Origin: Deltaproteobacteria bacterium
GTDB lineage: Bacteria; Myxococcota_A; Polyangia; JAAYKL01
Assembly (NCBI GenBank): GCA_011389755.1
Contig: JAABTR010000287.1
Span: 1-11,677 of the forward strand
Length of the DNA: 11,677 bases
Direction: 5' to 3'
Made by a program: the position numbers and the translations under genes
Part shown: positions 1 through 6,484 of the stretch, piece by piece
Layout of the letters: each line of letters starts with the position of its first letter
Numbering within the stretch: position 1 is the first letter of the stretch
The notes under the pieces: model-generated
Seen by the model: only the letters and a program-made list of their open reading frames with translations
Told to the model about the DNA's origin: nothing
Database searches by the model: none

Positions 1-378
1 CCTTCGGCGGCTTACTCGAAAGACCTCCCGCGCAGAGCCGGGCGGTATCTGTCCGGCGCGGTCCTGTCTACGTACTTCGCCGCGGAAGCCGCGCCCCGGG
101 CGAGGCTCTTCGCCGACCGTTTCTACGACGAGTACCGCGCGAGCCCCACGTACCTGTCCGCCTTCGCGCACGACGTCGCCGTGTTGCTCACGGCGGCACG
201 CGCCGAGGGCGTTGAATCACGTGTCTCACTTCGCAAGTACCTCGACGAGGTCGAGCCTGGCATCGTCGACATCGAGAGCATGGCGGCTCCCTTCGACGGA
301 TTTGACCTGGATGGAAACCCGGAGGCGAAACCTTGGCTGTTGCAAATCTCAAACAACGAGCTCATCCGGCTCCCGTAA
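1..378 (+). CDS. C-terminal end of a type 1 periplasmic-binding (Leu/Ile/Val receptor-like) domain protein, 5' truncated
   Basis: An open frame runs without a stop from the first base of the window to the TAA at 376-378, giving 125 residues of a longer protein. The residues resemble the last lobe of Peripla_BP_6 (branched-chain amino acid receptor/LpoA-like) domains. There is a Phe-Ala-Asp-Arg-Phe-Tyr-Asp-Glu-Tyr helix, then a Tyr-Leu-Ser-Ala-Phe-Ala-His-Asp helix ending in Val-Leu-Leu-Thr-Ala-Ala-Arg, where family members have 'aYDAarlla.A'. A final Phe-Asp-Gly-Phe-Asp-Leu-Asp-Gly-Asn-Pro strand-turn precedes a strand that corresponds to the usual '.l..I.nG..v' ending. In Myxococcota-type genomes such domains often sit at the C-terminus of large exported proteins, but the N-terminal part lies outside the window, so export and domain layout cannot be seen. 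The family match is by eye. Confidence 0.6.
   Translation, partial: PSAAYSKDLPRRAGRYLSGAVLSTYFAAEAAPRARLFADRFYDEYRASPTYLSAFAHDVAVLLTAARAEGVESRVSLRKYLDEVEPGIVDIESMAAPFDGFDLDGNPEAKPWLLQISNNELIRLP
321..325 (+). promoter_or_regulatory. Shine-Dalgarno GGAGG supporting a TTG start at 333
   Basis: GGAGG lies 7 bases before the TTG at 333, an ideal spacing, and inside the upstream coding region. The next possible start, GTG at 405, has AAGGAGG at 396-402 but only 2 bases away, which is too close to be ideal. This decides the start in favour of TTG 333, without excluding GTG 405. Confidence 0.45.
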
Positions 379-1496
379 GGGCGACCGCGTCCGGCAAGGA
401 GGCCGTGCGAGACAGCATCGGCCCGCTCATCGCGCGGCAACGCATCATGGTGGTGGTGGGCGCCGGAGGCGTCGGGAAGACCACCATGGCCGCGGCCATG
501 GCCGTGCGCGCGGCCCGCTGCGGACGCCGGGTGGCCTGTCTCACCATCGACCCGGCTCGTCGTCTGGCGGACAGGCTCGGCATCGCCGACAATCTCCCCG
601 AAGACCGCATCAAGGATGTCACTGAGATACTGGGAGACGAGGTGTTCCCCGGAGGGCGGCTCTGGTTCGGCATGCTCGACCCCAAGCGCACCTTTGACGG
701 CATGGTCAGAAGGCGCGCCTCGAGCCCGGCGGTCGCGCGCAGGATCTTGTCCAACAGGATCTACCGCTACCTGTCGAGCTCTCTCAGCGGTATCCAGGAG
801 TACATGGCCCTCGAAGCCCTGTGCGAGCTGGAGCGGCGCACCGAGATCGAGCTCATCGTCTTGGACACCCCGCCCACGGCCAACGCCATCGATTTCTTCA
901 CGGCCCCTCGCCGCATGGCCGAGGCCCTGGACGGAAAACTGCTGCGCATCCTGCGCCGCGCCTACGAAGGCCCCGGCCGGGTGGGGGTCAGCCTCCTTGG
1001 CCGCTCGGCTTCGACTCTGGTCAAAGGGATATCGCGGATCACCGGCGCCGAGCTGCTCGAGGAGATGATGGGATTCATCGACGCCGTCTCCGACCTCTTC
1101 GGCGGCCTGGCTGAGCAGGCTCGGCAGGCCGAAGAGGTGCTCAGAGGACACGATGTCACCTTTTGCCTCGTGACGTCGCCCGAAAAAGCAACCCTCGAAG
1201 AGGCCCGGGAGCTTCGCCAAGAGATGACCAAGCTGGGCCTGCGCGTCGACGCCGTGCTTTTCAACCGAACCCATTGGCCGCTCGTCGATGCCCCGCCTTT
1301 CACCCTAGAGCCCGAGGTCCGTCGCGAGATGGAGCGCCTCAACGCCCGCTGGAATCGCGCACTGGAAGCCGAGCGCGGCGACGTCGAGGCCATCGCGCGC
1401 ACCTGGACGGAGCTCGAAGCGGTGGTCCGGATCCCCCTCATCCCCGACAACGTCGATCGCGTCATCGCCCTGGATCGCATGGGACAGCACCTGTGA
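333..1496 (+). CDS. Single-domain ArsA/Get3-like P-loop ATPase
   Basis: This 387-residue protein belongs to the ArsA/Get3 (SIMIBI) ATPases, whose members bind ATP as dimers to export arsenite or deliver tail-anchored membrane proteins. The deviant P-loop is at residues 43-51 (Gly-Ala-Gly-Gly-Val-Gly-Lys-Thr-Thr). Switch I is Ile-Asp-Pro-Ala at 72-75 with the catalytic-type Asp73, and the second switch motif is Asp-Thr-Pro-Pro-Thr at 178-182. Asn-Arg near 311 and the Ile-Pro-Leu-Ile-Pro-Asp tail match the family's base-binding region and C-terminus. The signature lysine of the motif (GKGGVGKT) is Ala44 here. No second ArsA domain or partner is visible, and no metal-binding cysteines are apparent, so arsenite transport is unlikely. 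The TTG start overlaps the receptor gene by 46 bases, suggesting translational coupling. GTG 405 is the alternative and would leave a 26-base gap. The family is secure; the substrate is unknown. Confidence 0.85.
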   Translation: MAVANLKQRAHPAPVRATASGKEAVRDSIGPLIARQRIMVVVGAGGVGKTTMAAAMAVRAARCGRRVACLTIDPARRLADRLGIADNLPEDRIKDVTEILGDEVFPGGRLWFGMLDPKRTFDGMVRRRASSPAVARRILSNRIYRYLSSSLSGIQEYMALEALCELERRTEIELIVLDTPPTANAIDFFTAPRRMAEALDGKLLRILRRAYEGPGRVGVSLLGRSASTLVKGISRITGAELLEEMMGFIDAVSDLFGGLAEQARQAEEVLRGHDVTFCLVTSPEKATLEEARELRQEMTKLGLRVDAVLFNRTHWPLVDAPPFTLEPEVRREMERLNARWNRALEAERGDVEAIARTWTELEAVVRIPLIPDNVDRVIALDRMGQHL

Positions 1497-1563
1497 GATG
1501 TGCACTTTAATACTCTGTTATGTATATTTATGCTTTTTCATGGTGTTTCCCTGCCGGGTTGGC

Positions 1564-1569
1564 TATACT
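1564..1569 (+). promoter_or_regulatory. Isolated -10-like box TATACT
   Basis: TATACT matches the sigma-70 -10 consensus at five of six positions and lies in an AT-rich stretch just after the ATPase gene. The hexamer 17 bases upstream (TGGTGT) is a poor -35. Use of this box would give a leader of about 125 bases before the kinase. Weak on its own. Confidence 0.2.
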
Positions 1570-1637
1570 GGAGAACAGAAATCGAAGGCCTCGAGCCCGG
1601 ATTCGTGAAATAAATGTCTGAACGCGAACTATTGTGC

Positions 1638-1665
1638 TTGAGCCGCCAGAGTGATTACCGATAAG
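1638..1665 (+). promoter_or_regulatory. Candidate promoter TTGAGC-N16-GATAAG for the kinase gene
   Basis: TTGAGC at 1638-1643 and GATAAG at 1660-1665 are 16 bases apart. Each matches the sigma-70 consensus at four of six positions. A start near 1672 would give a leader of about 30 bases before the kinase ATG. A very similar element, TTGAGC-N16-GCTAAG, lies before smc. A competing -10-like TATACT sits at 1564-1569 but has no good -35 partner. Nothing else coding is visible in the 1497-1701 gap. Confidence 0.3.
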
Positions 1666-1701
1666 ATGCGCCCAACGTGTGCTGGCCCCGATGATTGAAC
1701 C

Positions 1702-3312
1702 ATGACGAACAGAGTCGGAAAAATTGTGGACCAAAAATACCGCCTCTTGCGCCTCATCGGCCAAGGGGGCATGGGGTCGGTCTACGAAGCCGAGCACGTC
1801 GTGCTGCACACAAAAGTCGCCTTGAAACTCATAAAAGACGACTACGCCTCGAGCCCGGAGGCGTTCCAGCGGTTTTTGAGAGAAGCTCAAGCCGCCGGGG
1901 CCATCGGCCACCCAAATATCACCAAGGTTCACGACTTCGGCGCCGAAGATGACGGTCCCGTCTACGCTGTGATGGAGCTTCTGCGGGGCAAGAGCTTGGA
2001 GGCTCTCTTGCGACAGCGCGGCCGCCTGGCCCCCGAGCCCGCGGTGGCCGTCATTCTCCAAGTGCTCTCAGCCCTGCACGCCGCTCACAAGGCCGGGATC
2101 ATCCACCGGGATCTCAAGCCCGACAACGTCTTCGTGAGCGTCGATTCCCGGGGCCGCGAAGAGGTCAAGCTCCTCGACTTCGGGGTGGCCAAATTCATCC
2201 ACCCCGAAAACGCCGGGCTCGGGCTCACAAAGACGGGGACCATCCTGGGCACGCCCCACTACCTGGCCCCGGAGCAGGCCCGTGGCAACAAGGACATCGA
2301 TAGGCGCATCGATATTTGGTCCACCGGGGTGATGCTCTACGAAATCCTCTCTGGTCACCTCCCCTTCGACGGCGAAAACTACAACGAAGTCTTAAGCGCT
2401 GTTTTGCTGGAGACGCCCGCGCCGCTGACCCAAGTCGCGCCCCACGTGTCCGAAGGGCTCGCGGAGGTGGTTCACAAGGCGCTTTCTAAAAAACGGGATG
2501 AGCGCTACGCCTCGGTCGCCGAGATGATGGAGGCGCTGATGCCCTTCGCCGGGGAGTATGACGAGGAAGGCGACAGCATCGTCACCCCTGTCAGACCGTT
2601 CGGAAAGTCCGTAACCCCCCTGCCCAACAAGCCGGCCCGCTGCGAGCTCCCCACGGAGATCGTCACAAAGGACACCGACGTGATCGAGCCCCAGGCCCCG
2701 AGAGGGACCATGATGGAGGCTCTCGCATCGGGCAGCGTCGAATCACCGACGCCACGACCAGGCAACAAATCCCTCAGATGGTCTCTCGGCGGCGCGGCGA
2801 CCGGGGTCGCCGTCATCGCGGCCGTCCTACTTTTCATCAACCGCCCTGCCGCCGAGGCGATCGCCCAGGGCGGTGGGATCACCTCATCGTTCGAAGAAGA
2901 CCTGACCGTTGAAAAACCCGCTCTCGCCGAGCCGCCGGCGACCGCGCCGTCGCAAGCCGACGTAAAAGCGAGCATCATCGCCCAGGAGCCCCAGGTCTCC
3001 TTGATCATAGAGGGGCTTCCACCGGAGGCCCGCGCTTACTTGGACGGCGACCCGGTCACCACCTCGCACCTTTTGCCTCGAAGCGACGCTCCGGCACAGC
3101 TGAGAGTCGAAGCCGAGGGCTACCAGACGATCGAGCAGACCGTCGTTCTGAACCGAGACCTCGTCGTCTACCTGCCCATGAGATCCGCCGACGCCCCCCC
3201 GCGCAAGGTTCGCCCCGCTCCCAAGAAGGCTGACAGGGGCATGGGGTCGGGCCCAAAAACCTCCACCCCGGCGGGCGAGAGCCAGCGGTGGGCCGACAAC
3301 CCGTTCCACTAG
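1702..3312 (+). CDS. Membrane-anchored Ser/Thr protein kinase with PEGA-like outer domain
   Basis: A 536-residue Hanks-type kinase. The N-terminal kinase domain (about 13-282) has every key element: glycine loop Ile-Gly-Gln-Gly-Gly-Met-Gly at 19-25, ATP-binding Lys42, helix C Glu61, catalytic His-Arg-Asp-Leu-Lys-Pro-Asp-Asn at 135-142, Asp-Phe-Gly at 159-161, an activation loop with Thr180 and Gly-Thr-Pro-His-Tyr-Leu-Ala-Pro-Glu at 183-191, and Asp-Ile-Trp-Ser-Thr-Gly at 204-209. It should therefore be active in the cytoplasm. A Pro/Thr-rich linker leads to one membrane helix (about 361-379). Outside follow a short linker and a PEGA-like beta domain at about 432-493 (Leu-Asp-Gly-Asp, then Glu-Gly-Tyr). 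A basic tail ends in Asn-Pro-Phe-His. PEGA-like parts are thought to bind cell-surface components, so a sensor role is inferred. The ATG follows an in-frame TGA at 1696-1698, so it is the first possible start, and it lacks a clear ribosome site. The stop overlaps the convergent gene. Confidence 0.95.
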   Translation: MTNRVGKIVDQKYRLLRLIGQGGMGSVYEAEHVVLHTKVALKLIKDDYASSPEAFQRFLREAQAAGAIGHPNITKVHDFGAEDDGPVYAVMELLRGKSLEALLRQRGRLAPEPAVAVILQVLSALHAAHKAGIIHRDLKPDNVFVSVDSRGREEVKLLDFGVAKFIHPENAGLGLTKTGTILGTPHYLAPEQARGNKDIDRRIDIWSTGVMLYEILSGHLPFDGENYNEVLSAVLLETPAPLTQVAPHVSEGLAEVVHKALSKKRDERYASVAEMMEALMPFAGEYDEEGDSIVTPVRPFGKSVTPLPNKPARCELPTEIVTKDTDVIEPQAPRGTMMEALASGSVESPTPRPGNKSLRWSLGGAATGVAVIAAVLLFINRPAAEAIAQGGGITSSFEEDLTVEKPALAEPPATAPSQADVKASIIAQEPQVSLIIEGLPPEARAYLDGDPVTTSHLLPRSDAPAQLRVEAEGYQTIEQTVVLNRDLVVYLPMRSADAPPRKVRPAPKKADRGMGSGPKTSTPAGESQRWADNPFH

Positions 3313-4613
3313 AAAAGCGAGATCACAACTTCCAGCAGCCTCGATCCGGCGCCCCTGCCCGCCGCGACGCACCCGCAACCCGACCCTCGCGCGGGGGGCT
3401 CGAGGCCGGGGCCCCCACCGAGCCCGGCGCCGGAGGAACCGCTTTGTCCCACGTAGGACCCCGATTTCTCCTCGTCGGGGACCTTGGGGGTGTCACCGGA
3501 GGTGCTGCCCGAATCGTCGCCAGGGGATTGAGGTTCCTGGCCGGAGACCTCTTCTTCATTGAGAGACGGCCAGTCGAGGAGGTCGACCTCAGGCCCTCCC
3601 CCGTACAAAGAGCTCAGGGCCTCTTCATAGGCGGCCGGCGGCGCGCCGTAGAGCTTCTCGAACAGCGACGGGTAGTCCGACAGGACGATTTGGCCGAAGT
3701 GGGGGTGACTGCGCAGCTCCTCGTGGTAGCTCGCGACCGCGCCAAAAAAGTCCGCCTTGTCCTCGGCGAGCAAGAGCTCGTCGAACACGTCGTCGCCCGA
3801 CGAGGGCGACACATCGATCGACACCGACATCACCGCGCCCGCGGCCCCCGCATAGGACAGCGCCTCCCGTGACAACGCCACGTCCGAGACAGTCCGGGGC
3901 TCCGCCGAGAACAAGATGCCCTCTTGGAGCCCCGAGAGCGCCTCGCCCATGGCGTTGGGCGCTCCGTAGAGCGACTCCATGACCATCCAGGACGGGCTGA
4001 TAAAAGCGGCGACGAGCAGCCCCGCAGACAGCTGGCCGTTTTTGGCCTCGAGGCGCTCGTTCATCAAGAGGTACTCCTCGTCCGGAGCCGTAGGGACCTG
4101 AAGGACGACGAGCCCTTCGAAACGGGAGGTCACATAGGTGACGTTGAAGACGTGCAGCGCGCTGAGCACGTCCCCGGCGTACTCCCAATTATCCAGATCA
4201 TTCATGCTCGTCGCGACGAAGAACCCCGCCACCGGCTCGATGCCGGAGCCGCGCAGGGTGTGGGCCAAGCTCGCGAGCTCATTGACGTAAGGGAGCTCGT
4301 ACTTGGAAAAAGACAGATCCCAGTTCTCTTGAACCGATCCGATGGGGACGATAACCCGCGAGAAGCCGTGAAGGCGGCAAAAGGCCGCGAGCTGAGCGGC
4401 GCCCCCGCCTGCCTTCCAGCTCCACCAGGGCAGCCCCTGTCCGCGCCCCGGGGCGAAGAGCGTCTTGGTGATCTTCTGGTAGGTATCCAAAGATGCCGGC
4501 AGCTCCGCCCGGACCGCACCTTTTGGGCACAGGCACAGCGCGAAAACCATCATCGATATCGGACCGAGGCGCCCGCAGCGCAGGCGACCGTGCTTTGGTG
4601 TTCGAATCCCCAT
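3309..4613 (-). CDS. Secreted TIM-barrel-like protein of unknown function with a Gly-Cys-Gly-Cys tail
   Basis: A 434-residue protein I do not recognise as a named family. It starts with a Sec-type signal peptide: Arg/Lys-rich residues 1-15, a hydrophobic core at about 19-30, and probable cleavage after Ala36 (Val-Arg-Ala). Residues 60-325 show alternating helices and short hydrophobic strands (86-92, 126-133, 167-173, 198-206, 232-236, 261-267, 307-311) in the rhythm of a TIM barrel. The final strand ends with Leu-Ser-Asp-Tyr-Pro-Ser-Leu, as in some secreted glycosidase-like proteins. The acidic residues normally found after the third strand are absent (Val-Leu-Gln-Val-Pro), so catalysis is doubtful. 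An acidic, Gly/Ser-rich linker (about 340-410) leads to Gly-Cys-Gly-Cys at 412-415 and a short hydrophobic end, like a reduced MYXO-CTERM signal. An in-frame TAG lies two codons before the ATG, fixing the start. Last gene of the minus-strand run, 95 bases after the E1-like gene. Confidence 0.7.
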   Translation of the reverse strand: MGIRTPKHGRLRCGRLGPISMMVFALCLCPKGAVRAELPASLDTYQKITKTLFAPGRGQGLPWWSWKAGGGAAQLAAFCRLHGFSRVIVPIGSVQENWDLSFSKYELPYVNELASLAHTLRGSGIEPVAGFFVATSMNDLDNWEYAGDVLSALHVFNVTYVTSRFEGLVVLQVPTAPDEEYLLMNERLEAKNGQLSAGLLVAAFISPSWMVMESLYGAPNAMGEALSGLQEGILFSAEPRTVSDVALSREALSYAGAAGAVMSVSIDVSPSSGDDVFDELLLAEDKADFFGAVASYHEELRSHPHFGQIVLSDYPSLFEKLYGAPPAAYEEALSSLYGGGPEVDLLDWPSLNEEEVSGQEPQSPGDDSGSTSGDTPKVPDEEKSGSYVGQSGSSGAGLGGGPGLEPPARGSGCGCVAAGRGAGSRLLEVVISLF

Positions 4614-4708
4614 CTTCTACTTAGTGTGGATCAGATCCCGCCTGCGGTCCCGCCGCGAGGCACCAAAAATACGGCTCCCGACAAAAATGTCCGGCTAACG
4701 AGGACTTC

Positions 4709-5539
4709 TCAACCTTCAGTCAGATCCATCCCCTCGGAGACGACGGCGCGGGTCATGTCCGCCGTGATCATGCGCGGCGCAGCGGTGACCTCCTGCCCGG
4801 CGATGACCCGCACGGCGACGGTGATGCACAAAGAGGCGACGACGCTCGCGCCGACGGCCAGGTGCGGAGCCGGACAGGGCAGCCCCGCCCGCATCTTCTC
4901 CACGGTGTCGCTCATGGCGCTGACCACCTCCGGAGCGAGGCGCCCGATGAGCCCCTCGAAGCGACTCATGTGCAGACTCCCGTCCACCGGACCTGTTGGT
5001 GGCAGCCCGAAGAGCTGCCGCAGGGTGCACTCTCCTCGCGGCGGGAAATAGATGGCCGCGGCTCCGAAGCCGGCTGAGACCGCCGAGACCAGAGGGACCC
5101 CCCGCGCGTGGCAGGAGTCGTGCAGAGCGACGATCCCGGGTAGGTCGAGAAAGTCGATGGTGTCCATGACGAAGTCGGCCTCGGCGACGAGGGAGTCCGC
5201 CGATCCCTGGTTGACCCACCCGTCGTACTCCACGATGTTCGCGCCGGGGTTGATCCGCCTCAGACGCGCCCCCAGCGCCGCGACCTTCTTGTGCCCGATG
5301 TCGCCGCTGTCGTAGGCTTGTCGGTTGAGGTTGTGGGAATCGATGGTGTCGGCGTCCGCGAGCGCGATGTGCTCGAACCCCATCCGCGCCGCCGCCTCGG
5401 CGAAGACGGAGCCCACGCCGCAGCCGGCCACCAAGACCCGCGTGCGGCGAATCTTCGACTGGAGCTCATCGTCGATGTAGCCCCGATTCCTGAGGGTAAG
5501 CTCTTGGTACGACAGCGCTTCTTCTCGATGTTGCTTCAT
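4709..5539 (-). CDS. ThiF/HesA/MoeB-like E1 adenylyltransferase
   Basis: A 276-residue E1-like protein. Family members adenylate the C-terminus of ubiquitin-like sulfur carriers or related small substrates. The Rossmann nucleotide site is Gly-Cys-Gly-Val-Gly-Ser at 39-44, followed by Asp-Ala-Asp at 62-64. The hallmark Asn-Leu-Asn-Arg-Gln is at 70-74, the conserved Lys region at 84-85, and Asp-Thr-Ile-Asp at 126-129. The adenylation core therefore looks intact. The paired Cys-x-x-Cys zinc motifs of MoeB and ThiF are absent. Cys171 or Cys222 could carry a thioester, but this is a guess. The leading Arg-Asn-Arg-Gly-Tyr-Ile and the Gly-Phe-Gly-Ala segment (157-160) recall the HesA/MoeB/ThiF relatives that stand alone or are fused to nitroreductase domains. 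No ubiquitin-like protein or JAB protease is nearby. The start ATG has a good ribosome site and lies 15 bases after the acyltransferase stop, implying co-transcription. Confidence 0.88.
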   Translation of the reverse strand: MKQHREEALSYQELTLRNRGYIDDELQSKIRRTRVLVAGCGVGSVFAEAAARMGFEHIALADADTIDSHNLNRQAYDSGDIGHKKVAALGARLRRINPGANIVEYDGWVNQGSADSLVAEADFVMDTIDFLDLPGIVALHDSCHARGVPLVSAVSAGFGAAAIYFPPRGECTLRQLFGLPPTGPVDGSLHMSRFEGLIGRLAPEVVSAMSDTVEKMRAGLPCPAPHLAVGASVVASLCITVAVRVIAGQEVTAAPRMITADMTRAVVSEGMDLTEG

Positions 5540-5542
5540 TTT

Positions 5543-5550
5543 CTCCCACC
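5543..5550 (-). promoter_or_regulatory. Ribosome binding site of the E1-like gene
   Basis: On the minus strand GGTGGGAG lies 3 bases before the ATG at 5539. It sits in the 15-base gap after the acyltransferase stop, which supports the start and an operon. Confidence 0.45.
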
Positions 5551-5554
5551 CCTT

Positions 5555-6352
5555 TTAAGGCTCGGTGTGCGTTTTTTGTAAAAGCGCGATGATGGCCCGG
5601 CGGCAGCGCTCGGCCAGCTCGTCGGCGTTTGAATTCGATGACCCGGCGGTCTCTATGGGATCGCCGATCTCGGCGGTGATTCTCCCCGGGCGAATGCGCC
5701 ACTCCCCCCGCCGGGAGACCGCTCGTCCGCCCCGGATGGCCACGGGGACCACCGGCGCCCCCGTCCTCGAAGCGATGCGAAAGGCCCCGGGGAAAAAGGG
5801 CCCGACCGAGCCGTCGAGGGTGCGCTCGGCCTCGGGCAGGACCACCACCGACTGCCCCCTCTTTAAAAGCTCTGCGGCGCGCCGGAGCCCCCGCGCCGTC
5901 CTCCTGGGATCCGCGGGGTCCACGGGGATCTGGCCGGCGCTCGTGATGATGGGGCCGATGAGGGGCCAGTCGAAATGGTCGACCAGCTCAAGCGCCCGCG
6001 CCGCCCCCGGGACCGCCTGGTAAATGACACACATATCGAAAATGTTCACGTGGTTGGCGACGAAAACGGCTTGCCGGTTCGGATCGAGCTTCTCTCGCCC
6101 CCTGATCTCTATCTTGATCCCACAAACAGCCGGGATCACGCGGCACATGAGCCTGTACGGGAGATCCGCGGTCTGCAGGTCGATCACCTTGTCGGCCGCG
6201 CGGAAAAACAGGGAAAACGCCCCGAGCGCGGAGAGCCCCACGGGCCAAAGCGCCAAGGAGCGGACCGTGTCGAGCACCCCGAAAGGGGGCTGATCCGTGG
6301 GATCACCTGGAAAATCGGGGGACTGGCTGTCGATGTGCGGGGTCATGGTCAT
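5555..6352 (-). CDS. PlsC-type 1-acyl-glycerol-3-phosphate acyltransferase family protein
   Basis: A 265-residue member of the PlsC/LPLAT acyltransferases, which move a fatty acyl chain from acyl-ACP or acyl-CoA to lysophospholipid or another acceptor at the inner membrane. The catalytic motif Asn-His-Val-Asn-Ile-Phe-Asp is at 100-106 (His101 and Asp106 form HX4D). The Gly-Gln-Ile-Pro-Val-Asp segment is at 140-145. The glycerol-phosphate motif is Pro-Glu-Ala-Glu-Arg-Thr at 173-178, where most relatives have Pro-Glu-Gly-Thr-Arg-Ser. It is followed by Pro-Phe-Phe-Pro-Gly-Ala and Val-Val-Pro-Val-Ala-Ile, as expected. One hydrophobic helix (about 33-50) should bind the membrane, and length is normal. 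The Gly and Thr changes in the third motif may alter the acceptor; Arg177 is kept. Two Met codons, at 6352 and 6346, are possible starts and neither has a strong ribosome site. It is the first gene of the minus-strand run, divergent from smc. Confidence 0.9.
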   Translation of the reverse strand: MTMTPHIDSQSPDFPGDPTDQPPFGVLDTVRSLALWPVGLSALGAFSLFFRAADKVIDLQTADLPYRLMCRVIPAVCGIKIEIRGREKLDPNRQAVFVANHVNIFDMCVIYQAVPGAARALELVDHFDWPLIGPIITSAGQIPVDPADPRRTARGLRRAAELLKRGQSVVVLPEAERTLDGSVGPFFPGAFRIASRTGAPVVPVAIRGGRAVSRRGEWRIRPGRITAEIGDPIETAGSSNSNADELAERCRRAIIALLQKTHTEP

Positions 6353-6456
6353 GATCGCGGCGCCTTTTTTGTCGTGGTGAGAGCTTTTTTTCGGTTGCCG
6401 ATCTTCCTAAAAATCAACACAATACTGAACATCTGGTCGGGGTAAAGAAACAGGGC

Positions 6457-6484
6457 ATCTTAACACAGTTTGGGCTCGTTTTAA
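6457..6484 (-). promoter_or_regulatory. Candidate promoter TTAAAA-N16-TAAGAT for the acyltransferase operon
   Basis: On the minus strand TTAAAA (6484-6479) and TAAGAT (6462-6457) are 16 bases apart, each matching the sigma-70 consensus at four of six positions. A start near 6450 would leave a leader of about 100 bases. The -10 shares TAAGATGC with the kinase promoter candidate. Weak to moderate. Confidence 0.28.

Noticed and set aside
123..1274. Long minus-strand open frame of 383 codons
   Set aside because: It lies opposite the clear ArsA-like gene; GC-rich codons create mirror frames. The translation is low-complexity and matches no family.
333..1496. Arsenite efflux (arsA) assignment
   Set aside because: It is a single domain without the metal-binding cysteines of ArsA, and there is no arsB, arsD or arsR nearby.
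1498..1608. 36-codon open frame with a hydrophobic start after the ATPase
   Set aside because: It has no ribosome site, low-GC codons unlike the neighbours, and the hydrophobic look follows from the AT-rich DNA.
4640..4661. GC-rich hairpin (GCCT-GCGG pairing) between the E1-like gene and the secreted-protein gene
   Set aside because: No T run follows it on the minus strand, and the stem needs a bulge, so it is not a convincing terminator.
4678..4694. Small hairpin around ACAAAAATGT near the end of the E1-like gene
   Set aside because: The stem is short and bulged, and no T tract follows the stem.
3924..5051. Plus-strand open frame of 375 codons
   Set aside because: It covers parts of two well-supported minus-strand genes and the gap between them; its translation is Arg/Pro-rich without domain features.
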